From assembly GCF_910594005.1 (NCBI RefSeq), contig NW_025316717.1, forward strand, positions 1 through 64,000: a stretch of 64,000 bases of DNA, in the 5' to 3' direction. The position numbers and the translations under genes are program-made. This stretch comes from Cervus elaphus. Taxonomy: Eukaryota > Chordata > Mammalia > Artiodactyla > Cervidae. A model generated the notes under the pieces. The model had not been told where the DNA came from. It saw nothing but the letters and a program-made list of their open reading frames with translations, and did not search any database. Below are positions 23,701 through 37,502 of the stretch, one piece after another; position 1 is the stretch's first letter; each line of letters begins with the position of its first letter.

Positions 23701-25883
23701 TGATTCCCACGTGATTCCCAGGTGTTGCCCACGTGATTCCCACGTGATTCCCACGTGTTGCCCACGTGATTCCCACGTGATGCCCACGTGATGCCCAAGT
23801 GATGCCCACGTGATTCCCACGTGATGCCCACGTGATTCCCACGTGATACCCACGTGATTCCCACGTGTTGCCCACGTGATTCCCACGTGATGCCCACGTG
23901 ATACCCACGTTATTCCCACGTGATTCCCACGTGATTCCCACGTGATGGCCACGTGACGCCCACGTGATTCCCACGTGATGCCCACGTGATTCCCACGTGA
24001 TTCCCACGTGTTGCCCACGTGATTCCCACGTGACTCCCACGTGATTCCCACGTGATGCCCACGTGATTCCCACGTGACTCCCACGTGATTCCCACGTGAT
24101 GCCCACGTGATGCCCACGTGTTGCCCACGTGATTCCCACGTGATTCCCACGTGATTTCCACGTGTTGCACACGTGATGCCCACTTGATGCGCACGTGATT
24201 CCCACGTGATGCCCACGTGATTCCCTCGTGATGCCCACGTGATACCCACGTGATTCCCACGTGATGCCCACGTGATACCCACGTGATGCCCACGTGATGC
24301 CCACGTGATTCCCACGTGATACCCACGTGATGCCCACGTGATGCCCACGTGTTGCCCACGTGATTCCCACGTGATTCCCACGTGATTCCCACGTGTTGCA
24401 CACGTGTTGCCCTCGTGATCCCCACGTGTTTCCCACGTGATACCCACGTGATTCCCACGTGATGCCCACGTGATTCCCACGTGATGCCCACGTGATACCC
24501 ACGTGATTCCCACGTGATTCCCACATGATGCCCACGTGATTCCCACGTGTTTCCCACGTGTTGCCCACGTGATTCCCACCTGATTCTCACGTGACTCCCA
24601 CGTGATTCCCACGTGATGCCCACGTGATTCCCACGTGATGCCCACGTGATGCCCACGTGTTGCACACGTGACTCCCACGTGATTCTCTTGTGATTCCCAC
24701 GTGATGCCCACGTGATTCCCACGTGTTGCCCACGTGATTCCCACGTGATGCCCACGTGATGGCCACGTGTTGCCCACGTGATTCCCACGTGATGCCCACG
24801 TGATTCCCACGTGATTACCACGTGACGCCCACGTGATTCCCACCTGATTCTCACGTGACTCCCACGTGATTCCCACGTGATGCCCACGTGATGCCCACGT
24901 GTTGCACACGTGACTCCCACGTGATTCTCTCGTGATTCCCACGTGATGCCCACGTGATTCCCACGTGACTCCCACGTGATTTCCACGTATGCCCACGTGA
25001 TGCCCACGTGTTGCCCACGTGATTCCCACGTGATGCCCACGTGATGCCCACGTGATTCCCACGTTTGCCCACGTGATGCCCACGTGATGCCCACGTGATT
25101 CCCACGTGTTGCCAACCTGATACCCACGTGATTCCCACGTGTTGCCCACGTGATTCCCACGTGTTTCCCACGTGATGCCCACTTGATTCCTACGTGATTC
25201 CCACGTGATTCACACGTGATGCCCACGTGATTCCCCCGTGATACCCACGTGATTCCCACGTGTTGCCCACGTGATTCCCATGTGATGCCCACGTGATACC
25301 CACGTGATTCCCACGTGATTCCCACGTGATTCCCACGTGTTTCCCACGTGTTGCCCACGTGATTCCCACCTGATTCTCACGTGACTCCCACGTGATTCCC
25401 AAGTGAGGCCCACGTGATGCCCACGTGTTGCACACGTGACTCCCACGTGATTCTCTCGTGATTCCCACGTGATGCCCACGTGATTCCCACGTGACTCCCA
25501 CGTGATTCCCACGTGATGCCCACGTGATGCCGACGTGATTCCCACGTGATTCCCACGTGTTGCCCACGTGTTGCCCACGTGATGTCCACGTGATTCCCGA
25601 GTGATTCCCACGTGATTCCCACGTAATACCCACGTGATGCCCACGTGATGCCCACGTGATTCCCACGTGTTGCCCACGTGATGCCCACTTGATTCCCACG
25701 TGATTTCCACGCGTTGCCCACGTGATACCCACGTGATTCCCACGTGATTCCCACGTGATCCCCACGTGTTGCCCAGGTGATCCCCACGTGATTCCCACGT
25801 GATGCCCACGTGATACCCACGTGATTCCCACGTGATGCCCACGTGATTCCCACGTGATGCTCAAGTGATACCCACGGGATCAT
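20754..25883. repeat. 11-bp CACGTG satellite array, U4 (5,130 bp)
   Basis: The left arm (20754 to about 21860) and right arm (about 23640 to 25883) align with the U1-U3 arrays. The middle holds an extra segment of about 1.8 kb. Sub-block markers CACCTGATTCTCACGTGAC are at 21007, 21821, 24577, 24841 and 25367. The irregular site in the right arm reads CACGTTTGCCCACG near 25061, a third allele shared with U5. Confidence 0.95.
21860..23640. repeat. Extra segment X of the 11-bp satellite, U4
   Basis: This stretch of about 1.8 kb is absent from U1-U3 and present in U4, U5 and U7. Diagnostic features are a shortened monomer CACGTTGCCCACG near 22460, GATTCCAGGTGTTGCC near 22650, CACGTTACGTCCACG near 22985, CACGTGGTGCCC near 23250, CACGAGTTGCCC near 23347, and a 10-bp monomer (GATGCCACGTG) at 23627-23637 close to its right edge. 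Boundaries are approximate because the flanks are the same 11-bp repeat. Confidence 0.8.
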
Positions 25884-27131
25884 AGGAGCATCAAAAGTGT
25901 GAAAATACGAGGAGCAAGTAAAGTGTGAAAAATCCCAGGAGTAGAAAAATGGGAGAAAAATACGAGGAGCAAAAAAGAAACCAAAACAAAAATATACGAG
26001 GAGCAGAAAAGGGGGGAAAATAAGAGGAGTATCAAAAGTGTGACAATACGAGGAGCAAGAAAAGTGTGAAAAAACCCAGGAGGAGAAATAGGGGAGAAAA
26101 ATATGAGGAGCAAAAAAAAAAAAACAGAAATATACGAGAAGAAGAAAAGTGGGGAAAATGAGTGGAGCCTCAAAAGTGTGAAAACACGAGGAGAAAGAAA
26201 ATTGTGAAAAACACGAGGAGCAAGAAAAGGGAAGAAATATACGAGGAGCAAAAGAAAAAAAACAAAAACAAAAAATACGAGGAGCAGAAAAGTGTGAAAA
26301 ATAAGAGGAGCATCAAAAGTGTGAAAATACGAGGAGCAAGAAAACTGTGAAAAACACGAGGAGCAAGAAAAGGGAAGAAACATATGAGGAGCAAAAAAAA
26401 AAAAAAAACAGAAAAATACGAGGAGCAGAAAAGTGTGAAAAATAAAGGAGCATCAAAAGTGTGAAAATACGAGGAGCAAGAAAAGTGTGAAAAACCCGAG
26501 GTGAAGAAAAAGGCGAGAAGAATACGAGGAGCAAAAAAACTAAAAACAGAGAAATACGAGGAGCAGAAAAGGGTGAAAAATAAGGGGAGCATCAAAAGTG
26601 TGCAAATACGAGGAGCAATAAATGTATGAAAAATCCCAGGAGAAGGAAAAGGGGAGAAAAATACGAGGAACAACAAAAAAAAAAACAGAAAAATACGACG
26701 AGCAAGAAAAGTTTGAAAAACACGAGAAGAAAAAGGGGAGAAAAATACAAGGAGTAAAAAAAAAAAAAAAAAAAGAAAAATACGAGGAGCAGACAAGGGG
26801 GGAAAATCAGAGGAGGATCAACAGTATGCCACTACGAAGAGAAAGAGCAGTGTGAAAAACCCGAAGCGAAGAAACAGGGGAGAAGAATGCGAGGAGCAAG
26901 AAAAAAAAAACAAAAGACAAAAATGAGGAGCAGACAAGGGGGGAAAATCAGAGGAGGATCAACAGTATGCCACGACGAGGAGCAAGAGCAGTGTGAAAAA
27001 CCCGAGGCGAAGAATACGAGGAGCAAGAAAAAAAAGCAAAAGACATAAACGAGGAGCAGACAAAGGGGGAAAATCAGAGGAGGATCAACAGTATGAAACT
27101 ACGAGGAGCAAGAGCAGTGTGAAAAACCCGA
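25884..27131 (+). repeat. Diverged ~140-bp purine satellite plus transitional monomers, U4
   Basis: Collinear with U1-U3. It has CCCAGGAGAAGGAAAAGG near 26635 where other units have CCCAGGAGCAGG. The transitional zone starts near 26775. Confidence 0.9.
26756..26774 (+). repeat. A-tract (19 A), U4
   Basis: Nineteen A after AAGGAGT, the shortest version in the window. Confidence 0.95.
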
Positions 27132-29646
27132 GGCGAACAAACAGGGGAGAAGAATAAGAGGAGCAAGAAAAAAAAAGCAAAATACAAAAACGAGGAGAAC
27201 ACAAGGGGCGAAAATCAGAGGAGGATCAAAAGTGTGGCACTACGTGGAGTAAGAGAAGTGTGAAAAACCCGAGGCGAAGAAACAGGGGAGAAGAGTACGA
27301 GGAGCAAGAAAAAAAAAGCAAAATACAAAAACGAGGAGAACACAAGGGGCGAAAATCAGAGGAGGATCAACAGTATGCCACTACGTGGAGTAAGAGAAGT
27401 GTGAAAAACCCGAGGCGAAGAAACAGGGGAGAAGAATACGAGGAGCAAGAAAAAAAAAGCAAAATACAAAAACGAGGAGAACACAAGGGGCGAAAATCAG
27501 AGGAGGATCAACAGTATGCCACTACGTGGAGTAAGAGAAGTGTGAAAAACCCGAGGCGAAGAAACAGGGGAGAAGAATATGAGAAGCAAGAAAAAAAAAG
27601 CAAAATACAAAAACGAGGAGAACACAAGGGGCGAAAATCAGAGGAGGATCAACAGTATGCCACTACGTGGAGTAAGAGAAGTGTGAAAAACCCGAGGTGA
27701 AGAAACATGGGAGAAGAATACGAGGAGCAAGAAAAAAAAAGCAAAATACAAAAACGAGGAGAACACAAGGGGCGAAAATCAGAGGAGGATCAACAGTATG
27801 CCACTACGTGGAGTAAGAGAAGTGTGAAAAACCCGAGGCGAAGAAACAGGGGAGAAGAATACGAGGAGTAAGAAAAAAAAAGCAAAATACAAAAACGAGG
27901 AGAACACAAGGGGCGAAAATCAGAGGAGGATCAACAGTATGCCACTACGTGGAGTAAGAGAAGTGTGAAAAACCCGAGGTGAAGAAACAGGGGAGAAGAA
28001 TACGAGGAGCAAGAAAAAAAAAGCAAAATACAAAAACGAGGAGAACACAAGGGGCGAAAATCAGAGGAGGATCAACAGTATGCCACTACGTGGAGTAAGA
28101 GAAGTGTGAAAAACCCGAGGTGAAGAAACAGGGGAGAAGAATACGAGGAGCAAGAAAAAAAAAGCAAAATACAAAAACGAGGAGAACACAAGGGGCGAAA
28201 ATCAGAGGAGGATCAACAGTATTTCACTACGTGGAGTAAGAGAAGTGTGAAAAACCCGAGGTGAAGAAACAGGGGAGAAGAATACGAGGAGCTAGAAAAA
28301 AAAGCAAAATACAAAAACGAGGAGAACAAAAGGGGCGAAAATCAGAGGAGGATCAACAGTATGCCACTACATGGAGTAAGAGAAGTGTGAAAAACCCGAG
28401 GCGAAGAAATAGGGGAGAAGAATACGAGGAGCAAGAAAAAAAAAGCAAAATACAAAAACGAGGAGAACACAAGGGACGAAAATCAGAGGAGGATCAACAG
28501 TATGCCACTACGTGGAGTAAGAGAAGTGTGAAAAACCCGAGGTGAAGAAACAGGGGAGAAGAATACGAGGAGCAAGAAAAAAAAAGCAAAATACAAAAAC
28601 GAGGAGAACACAAGCGCCGAAAATCAGAGGAGGATCAAAAGTGTGGCACTACGTGGAGTAAGAGAAGTGTGAAAAACCCGAGGCGAAGAAACAGGGGAGA
28701 AGAATACGAGGAGCAAGAAAAAAAAAGCAAAATACAAAAACGAGGAGAACACAAGGGGCGAAAATCAGAGGAGGATCAACAGTATGCCACTACGTGGAGT
28801 AAGAGAAGTGTGAAAAACCCGAGGCAAAGAAACAGGGGAGAAGAATACGAGGAGCAAGAAAAAAAAAGCAAAATACAAAAACGAGGAGAACACAAGGGGC
28901 GAAAATCAGAGGAGGATCAACAGTATGCCACTACGTGGAGTAAGAGAAGTGTGAAAATGCTGATGCGAAGAAACAGGGGAGAAGAATAGGAGGAGCAAGA
29001 AAAAAAAAGCAAAATACAAAAACGAGGAGAACACAAGGGGCGAAAATCAGAGGAGGATCAACAGTATGCCACTACGTGGAGTAAGAGAAGTGTGAAAAAC
29101 CCGAGGCGAAGAAACAGGGGAGAAGAATACGAGGAGCAAGAAAAAAAAAGCAAAATACAAAAACGAGTAGAACACAAGCGCCGAAAATCAGAGGAGGATC
29201 AAAAGTGTGGCACTACGTGCAGTAAGAGAAGTGTGAAAAACCCGAGGCGAAGAAACAGGGGAGAAGAATACGAGGAGCAAGAAAAAAAAAGCAAAATACA
29301 AAAACGAGGAGAACACAAGGGGCGAAAATCAGAGGAGGATCAACAGTATGCCACTACGTGGAGTAAGAGAAGTGTGAAAAACCCGAGGCGAAGAAACAGG
29401 GGAGAAGAATACGAGGAGCAAGAAAAAGAAAAGCAAAATACAAAAACGAGGAGAACACAAGGGGCGAAAATCAGAGGAGGATCAAAAGTGTGGCACTACG
29501 TGGAGTAAGAGAAGCGAGAAAAAGCCGAGGCGAAGAAACACGGGAAAAGAATACGAGCAGCAAGAAAAAAAAAGCAAATTACAAAAACGAGGAGAACACA
29601 AGGGGCGAAAATCAGAGGAGGATCAACAGTATGCCACTACGAGGAG
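27132..29646 (+). repeat. 141-bp purine-rich satellite array, U4 (~18 monomers)
   Basis: 2,515 bp, about three monomers more than U2/U3. It contains variants not seen in U1-U3: GAAACATGGGAG near 27704, CGAGGAGTAAG near 27865, CAGTATTTCACTACG near 28220, and CTACATGGAG near 28370. The right-end order (GTAGAACACAAGCGCC near 29168, AAAAAGAAAAGC, terminal AAACACGGG) is conserved. Confidence 0.94.
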
Positions 29647-32600
29647 CACGTGTTGCCCAGGTGATGCCCACGTGATGCCCACGTGATTCCCACGTGTTGC
29701 CCACGTGATGCCCACGTGATTCTCACGTGTTGCCCACGTGATGCCCACGTGATTCCCACGTGATACCCACGTGATTACCACGTGTTGCCCACGTGATTCC
29801 CACGTGATGTGCACGTGATACCCACGTGATTCCCACGTGATTCCCACGTGATGACCACGTGATTCCCACGTGTTTCCCACGTGTTACCCACGTGATTCAC
29901 ACCTGATTCTCACGTGACTCCCACGTGATTCCCACGTGATGCCCACGTGATTCCCACGTGATGCCCACGTGATGCCCACGTGTTGCACACGTGACTCCCA
30001 CGTGATTCTCTCGTGATTCCCACGTGATGCCCACGTGATTCCCACGTGACTCCCACGTGATTCCCACGTGATGCCCACGTGATGCCCACGTGATTCCCAC
30101 GTGATTCCCACGTGATTCCCACGTGATTCCCACGTGATTCCCACGTGATTTCCACGTATTGCACACGTGATGCCCACTTGATGCCCACGTGATTCCCACG
30201 TGTTGCCCACGTGATCCCCACGTGATTCCCACGTGATACCCAAGTGACTCCCACGTGTTGCCCACGTGATTCCCACGTGATTCCCACGTGATGCCCACGT
30301 GATTCCCACGTGATTCCCACGTGTTTCCCACGTGTTTCCCACGTGATTCCCACGTGATTCCCACGTGATTCCCACGTGATTCCCACGTGATTCCCACGTG
30401 TTGCCCACGTGATGCCCACGTGATTCCCACGTGATTCCCACGTGATGCCCACGTGATTCCCACGTGATTCCCACGTGTTGCACACGTGATGCCCACTTGA
30501 TGCCCACGTGATTCCCACGTGATGCCCACGTGATTCCCTCGTGATGCCCACGTGATTCCCACGTGATCCCCACGTGTTGCCCAGGTGATCCCCACGTGAT
30601 TCCCACGTGATGCCCACGTGATACATACGTGATTCCCACGTGATGCCCACGTGATTCCCATGTGTTTCCCACATGTTGCCCACGTGATTCCCACCTGATT
30701 CTCACGTGACTCCCACGTGATTCCCACGTGATGCCCACGTGATTCCCACGTGATGCCCACGTGATTCCCACGTGTTGCACACGTGATTCCCACGTGATGC
30801 TCTCGTGATTCCCACGTGATGCCCACGTGATTCCCACGTGACGCCCACGTGATGCCCACGTGATGCCCACGTGTTGCCCACGTGATGCCCACGTGTTGCC
30901 CACGTGATGCCCACGTGATGCCCACGTGATACCCACGTGTTGCCAACGTGATGCCGACGTGATTCCCACGTGATGCCCACGTGATTACCACGTGATTCCC
31001 ACGTGATGCCCACTTGATTCCCACGTGATTCCCACGTGATGCCCACGTGATTCCCACGTGATTCCCACGTGTTGCCCACGTGTTCCCCACGTGATTCCCA
31101 CGTGATTCCCACGTGATGCCCACGTGATTCCCACGTGATTCCCACGTGTTGCCCACGTGATTCCCACGTGATTCTCACGTGATTCCCACGTGATGCCCAC
31201 GTGATGGCCACGTGTTGCCCACGTGATTCCCACGTGATGCCCACGTGATTCCCACGTGTTGCCCACGTGATTCCCACGTGATGCCCACGTGATTCCCACG
31301 TTGCCCACGTGATGCCCACGTGATTCCCACGTGTTGCCAACGTGATGCCCACGTGATTCCCAAGTGATTCCCACGTGTTTCCCACGTGATTCCCACGTGA
31401 TGCCCACTTGGTTCCCACGTGATTCCCACGTGATTCCCACGTGTTGCCCACGTGTTGCCCACGTGATTCCCACGTGATTCCAGGTGTTGCCCACGTGATT
31501 CCCACGTGATTCCCACGTGTTGCCCACGTGATTCCCACGTGATTCCCACGTGAGTCCCATGTGATTCCCACGTGTTGCACACGTGATGCCCAGTTGATGC
31601 CCACGTGATGCCCACGTGATGCCCACGTGATTCCCTCGTGATGCCCACGTGATTCCCACGTGATCCCCACGTGTTGCCCAGGTGATCCCCACGTGATTCC
31701 CACGTGATGCCCACGTGATACATACGTGATTCCCACGTGATGTCCACGTGATACCCACGTGATTCCCACGTGATTCCCACGTGATTCCCACGTGATTCCC
31801 AGGTGTTGCCCACGTGTTGCCCACGTTACGTCCACGTGATTCCCGCGTGATTCCCACGTGATTCCCACGTGATACCCACGTGATGCCCACGTGATGCCCA
31901 CGTCATTCCCACGTGTTGCTCACGTGATGCCCACGTGATTCCCACGTGATTCCCACGTGTTGCCCACGTGATGCCCACGTGATTCCCACATGTTTCCCAC
32001 GTGTTACCCACGTGATTCCCACGTGATTCCCACGTGACGCCCACGTGATTCCCACGTGATTCCCACGTGATACCCACGTGATTCCCACGTGGTGCCCACG
32101 TGATTCCCACGTGATGCCCACGTGATACCCACGTGATTCCCACGTGATTCCCACGTGATGCCCACGTGATGCCCACGTGATGCCCACGAGTTGCCCACGT
32201 GATTCCCACGTGATGCCCACGTATTCCCACGTGATTCCCACGTGATGCCCACTTGATTCCCACGTGATTCCCACGTGATTCTCACGTGACTCCTACGTGA
32301 TTACCACGTGACGCCCACGTGATTCCCACGTGACTCCCACGTGATTCCCACGTGACCCCCACGTGATGCCCACGTGTTGCCCACGTGATTCCCACGTGAT
32401 TCCCACGTGATTCCCACGTGATGCCCACATGATTCCCACGTGACTCCAACGTGATTCCCACGTGATGCCACGTGATTCCCACGTGATGCCCACGTGATTC
32501 CCACGTGTTGCCCACGTGTTGCCCACGTGATTCCCACGTGATTCCCACGTGATTCCCAGGTGTTGCCCACGTGATTCCCACGTGATTCCCACGTGTTGCC

Positions 32601-34722
32601 CACGTGATTCCCACGTGATGCCCACGTGATGCCCAAGTGATGCCCACGTGATTCCCACGTGATGCCCACGTGATTCCCACGTGATACCCACGTGATTCCC
32701 ACGTGTTGCCCACGTGATTCCCACGTGATGCCCACGTGATACCCACGTTATTCCCACGTGATTCCCACGTGATTCCCACGTGATGCCCACGTGACGCCCA
32801 CGTGATTCCCACGTGATGCCCACGTGATTCCCACGTGATTCCCACGTGTTGCCCACGTGATTCCCACGTGACTCCCACGTGATTCCCACGTGATGCCCAC
32901 GTGATTCCCACGTGACTCCCACGTGATTCCCACGTGATGCCCACGTGATGCCCACGTGTTGCCCACGTGATTCCCACGTGATTCCCACGTGATTTCCACG
33001 TGTTGCACACGTGATGCCCACTTGATGCGCACGTGATTCCCACGTGATGCCCACGTGATTCCCTCGTGATGCCCACGTGATACCCACGTGATTCCCACGT
33101 GATGCCCACGTGATACCCACGTGATGCCCACGTGATGCCCACGTGATTCCCACGTGATACCCACGTGATGCCCACGTGATGCCCACGTGTTGCCCACGTG
33201 ATTCCCACGTGATTCCCACGTGATTCCCACGTGTTGCACACGTGTTGCCCTCGTGATCCCCACGTGATTCCCACGTGATACCCACGTGATTCCCACGTGT
33301 TGCCCACGTGATTCCCACGTGTTGCCCACGTGATACCCACGTGATTCCCACGTGATGCCCACGTGATGCCCACGTGATTCCCACGTGTTTCCCACGTGTT
33401 GCCCACGTGATTCCCACCTGATTCTCACGTGACTCCCACGTGATTCCCACGTGATGCCCACGTGATTCCCACGTGATGCCCACGTGATGCCCACGTGTTG
33501 CACACGTGACTCCCACGTGATTCTCTTGTGATTCCCACGTGATGCCCACGTGATTCCCACGTGTTGCCCACGTGATTCCCACGTGATGCCCACGTGATGG
33601 CCACGTGTTGCCCACGTGATTCCCACGTGATGCCCACGTGATTCCCACGTGATTACCACGTGACGCCCACGTGATTCCCACCTGATTCTCACGTGACTCC
33701 CACGTGATTCCCACGTGATGCCCACATGATGCCCACGTGTTGCACATGTGACTCCCACGTGATTCTCTCGTGATTCCCACGTGATGCCCACGTGATTCCC
33801 ACGTGACTCCCACGTGATTCCCACGTGATGCCCACGTGATGCCCACGTGTTGCCCACGTGATTCCCACGTGATGCCCACGTGATGCCCACGTGATTCCCA
33901 CGTTTGCCCACGTGATGCCCACGTGATGCCCACGTGATTCCCACGTGTTGCCAACCTGATGCCCACGTGATTCCCACGTGATGCCCACGTGATTCCCACG
34001 TGTTTCCCACGTGATGCCCACTTGATTCCTACGTGATTCCCACGTGATTCACACGTGATGCCCACGTGATTCCCCCGTGATACCCACGTGATTCCCACGT
34101 GTTGCCCACGTGATTCCCATGTGATGCCCACGTGATACCCACGTGATTCCCACGTGATTCCCACGTGATTCCCACGTGATTCCCACGTGTTTCCCACGTG
34201 TTGCCCACGTGATTCCCACCTGATTCTCACGTGACTCCCACGTGATTCCCAAGTGAGGCCCACGTGATGCCCACGTGTTGCACACGTGACTCCCACGTGA
34301 TTCTCTCGTGATTCCCACGTGATGCCCACGTGATTCCCACGTGACTCCCACGTGATTCCCACGTGATGCCCACGTGATGCCCACGTGATTCCCACGTGAT
34401 TCCCACGTGTTGCCCACGTGTTGCCCACGTGATGTCCACGTGATTCCCGAGTGATTCCCACGTGATTCCCACGTAATACCCACGTGATGCCCACGTGATG
34501 CCCACGTGATTCCCACGTGTTGCCCACGTGATGCCCACTTGATTCCCACGTGATTCCCACGCGTTGCCCACGTGATACCCACGTGATTCCCACGTGATTC
34601 CCACGTGATCCCCACGTGTTGCCCAGGTGATCCCCACGTGATTCCCACGTGATGCCCACGTGATTCCCACGTGATGCCCACGTGATTCCCACGTGATGCT
34701 CAAGTGATACCCACGGGATCAT
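29647..34722. repeat. 11-bp CACGTG satellite array, U5 (5,076 bp)
   Basis: Same architecture as U4 including segment X, but 54 bp shorter. Part of the difference is a 22-bp shortening in the left arm (marker at 30692, 1,045 bp from the start instead of 1,067). The longest minus-strand open frame of the window (32293-34722) lies here and is a product of the repeat. The right arm shares the CACGTTTGCCC allele with U4 near 33901. Confidence 0.95.
30735..32480. repeat. Extra segment X of the 11-bp satellite, U5
   Basis: Second copy of the X segment, with the same diagnostic sites as U4: CACGTTGCCC near 31298, GATTCCAGGTGTTGCC near 31475, CACGTTACGTCC near 31823, CACGAGTTGCCC near 32187, and the 10-bp GATGCCACGTG monomer near 32465. 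It is a few monomers shorter than in U4. Confidence 0.8.
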
Positions 34723-35974
34723 AGGAGCATCAAAAGTGTGAAAATACGAGGAGCAAGTAAAGTGTGAAAAATCCCAGGAGTAGAAAAATGGGAGAAAAAT
34801 ACGAGGAGCAAAAAAGAAACCAAAACAAAAATATACGAGGAGCAGAAAAGGGGGGAAAATAAGAGGAGTATCAAAAGTGTGACAATACGAGGAGCAAGAA
34901 AAGTGTGAAAAAACCCAGGAGGAGAAATAGGGGAGAAAAATATGAGGAGCAAAAAAAAAAAAACAGAAATATACGAGAAGAAGAAAAGTGGGGAAAATGA
35001 GTGGAGCCTCAAAAGTGTGAAAACACGAGGAGAAAGAAAATTGTGAAAAACACGAGGAGCAAGAAAAGGGAAGAAATATACGAGGAGCAAAAGAAAAAAA
35101 ACAAAAACAAAAAATACGAGGAGCAGAAAAGTGTGAAAAATAAGAGGAGCATCAAAAGTGTGAAAATACGAGGAGCAAGAAAACTGTGAAAAACACGAGG
35201 AGCAAGAAAAGGGAAGAAACATATGAGGAGCAAAAAAAAAAAAAAAAACAGAAAAATACGAGGAGCAGAAAAGTGTGAAAAATAAAGGAGCATCAAAAGT
35301 GTGAAAATACGAGGAGCAAGAAAAGTGTGAAAAACCCGAGGTGAAGAAAAAGGCGAGAAGAATACGAGGAGCAAAAAAAAAAAAAACAGAGAAATACGAG
35401 GAGCAGAAAAGGGTGAAAAATAAGGGGAGCATCAAAAGTGTGCAAATACGAGGAGCAATAAATGTATGAAAAATCCCAGGAGCAGGAAAAGGGGAGAAAA
35501 ATACGAGGAACAACAAAAAAAAAAAACAGAAAAATACGACAAGCAAGAAAAGTTTGAAAAACACGAGAAGAAAAAGGGGAGAAAAATACAAGGAGTAAAA
35601 AAAAAAAAAAAAAAAAAGAAAAATACGAGGAGCAGACAAGGGGGGAAAATCAGAGGAGGATCAACAGTATGCCACTACGAAGAGAAAGAGCAGTGTGAAA
35701 AACCCGAAGCGAAGAAACAGGGGAGAAGAATGCGAGGAGCAAGAAAAAAAAAGCAAAAGACAAAAATGAGGAGCAGACAAGGGGGGAAAATCAGAGGAGG
35801 ATCAACAGTATGCCACGACGAGGAGCAAGAGCAGTGTGAAAAACCCGAGGCGAAGAATACGAGGAGCAAGAAAAAAAAGCAAAAGACATAAACGAGGAGC
35901 AGACAAAGGGGGAAAATCAGAGGAGAATCAACAGTATGAAACTACGAGGAGCAAGAGCAGTGTGAAAAACCCGA
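34723..35974 (+). repeat. Diverged ~140-bp purine satellite plus transitional monomers, U5
   Basis: Collinear with the other units. It differs near 35375, where AAAAAAACTAAAAACAG is replaced by an uninterrupted A-run before CAG. TACGACAAGCAAG near 35537 replaces TACGACGAGCAAG. Confidence 0.9.
35597..35617 (+). repeat. A-tract (21 A), U5
   Basis: Twenty-one A after AAGGAGT, at the conserved position. Confidence 0.95.
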
Positions 35975-37502
35975 GGCGAACAAACAGGGGAGAAGAATAA
36001 GAGGAGCAAGAAAAAAAAAGCAAAATACAAAAACGAGGAGAACACAAGGGGCGAAAATCAGAGGAGGATCAAAAGTGTGGCACTACGTGGAGTAAGAGAA
36101 GTGTGAAAAACCCGAGGCAAAGAAACAGGGGAGAAGAGTACGAGGAGCAAGAAAAAAAAAGCAAAATACAAAAACGAGGAGAACACAAGGGGCGAAAATC
36201 AGAGGAGGATCAACAGTATGCCACTACGTGGAGTAAGAGAAGTGTGAAAAACCCGAGGCGAAGAAACAGGGGAGAAGAATACGAGGAGCAAGAAAAAAAA
36301 AGCAAAATACAAAAACGAGGAGAACACAAGGGGCGAAAATCAGAGGTGGATCAACAGTATGCCACTACGTGGAGTAAGAGAAGTGTGAAAAACCCGAGGT
36401 GAAGAAACAGGGGAGAAGAATACGAGAAGCAAGAAAAAAAAAGCAAAATACAAAAACGAGGAGAACACAAGGGGCGAAAATCAGAGGAGGATCAACAGTA
36501 TGCCACTACGTGGAGTAAGAGAAGTGTGAAAAACCCGAGGTGAAGAAACATGGGAGAAGAATACGAGGAGCAAGAAAAAAAAAGCAAAATACAAAAACGA
36601 GGAGAACACAAGGGGCGAAAATCAGAGGAGGATCAACAGTATGCCACTACGTGGAGTAAGAGAAGTGTGAAAAACCTGAGGTGAAGAAACAGGGGAGAAG
36701 AATACGAGGAGTAAGAAAAAAAAAGCAAAATACAAAAACGAGGAGAACACAAGGGGCGAAAATCAGAGGAGGATCAACAGTATGCCACTACGTGGAGTAA
36801 GAGAAGTGTGAAAAACCCGAGGTGAAGAAACAGGGGAGAAGAATACGAGGAGCAAGAAAAAAAAAGCAAAATACAAAAACGAGGAGAACACAAGGGGCGA
36901 AAATCAGAGGAGGATCAACAGTATGCCACTACGTGGAGTAAGAGAAGTGTGAAAAACCCGAGGTGAAGAAACAGGGGAGAAGAATACGAGGAGCAAGAAA
37001 AAAAAAGCAAAATACAAAAACGAGGAGAACACAAGGGGCGAAAATCAGAGGAGGATCAACAGTATGCCACTACGTGGAGTAAGAGAAGTGTGAAAAACCC
37101 GAGGTGAAGAAACAGGGGAGAAGAATACGAGGAGCAAGAAAAAAAAGCAAAATACAAAAACGAGGAGAACAAAAGGGGCGAAAATCAGAGGAGGATCAAC
37201 AGTATGCCACTACATGGAGTAAGAGAAGTGTGAAAAACCCGAGGCGAAGAAATAGGGGAGAAGAATACGAGGAGCAAGAAAAAAAAAGCAAAATACAAAA
37301 ACGAGGAGAACACAAGGGGCGAAAATCAGAGGAGGATCAACAGTATGCCACTACGTGGAGTAAGAGAAGTGTGAAAAACCCGAGGCGAAGAAACACGGGA
37401 GAAGAATACGAGCAGCAAGAAAAAAAAAAGCAAATTACAAAAACGAGGAGAACACAAGGGGCGAAAATCAGAGGAGGATCAACAGTATGCCACTACGAGG
37501 AG
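35975..37502 (+). repeat. 141-bp purine-rich satellite array, U5 (~11 monomers)
   Basis: 1,528 bp, the same size as U1 but with a different composition. The GTAGAACACAAGCGCC and AAAAAGAAAAGC monomers found in U0-U4 and U6 are missing. Monomers resembling U4's left half (GAAACATGGGAG near 36547, CGAGGAGTAAG near 36706, CTACATGGAG near 37211) run straight into the terminal AAACACGGG monomer. This fits an internal deletion by unequal exchange between monomers. Confidence 0.93.

Noticed and set aside
32293..34722. Very long minus-strand open frames (up to 809 codons) rich in GITWESRGNHV
   Set aside because: They follow from an 11-bp repeat whose complement has no stop in any frame. The same peptide appears in all three frames at once, and the ends fall at random repeat variants. 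Nothing suggests codon selection, introns, or a start context.
34719..35639. Minus-strand frame rich in Phe, Leu and Ser that looks like a membrane protein
   Set aside because: It is the pyrimidine-rich complement of an A/G-rich satellite. TTT, TTC, CTC and TCC codons arise from composition alone, and the pattern follows the 140-bp repeat.
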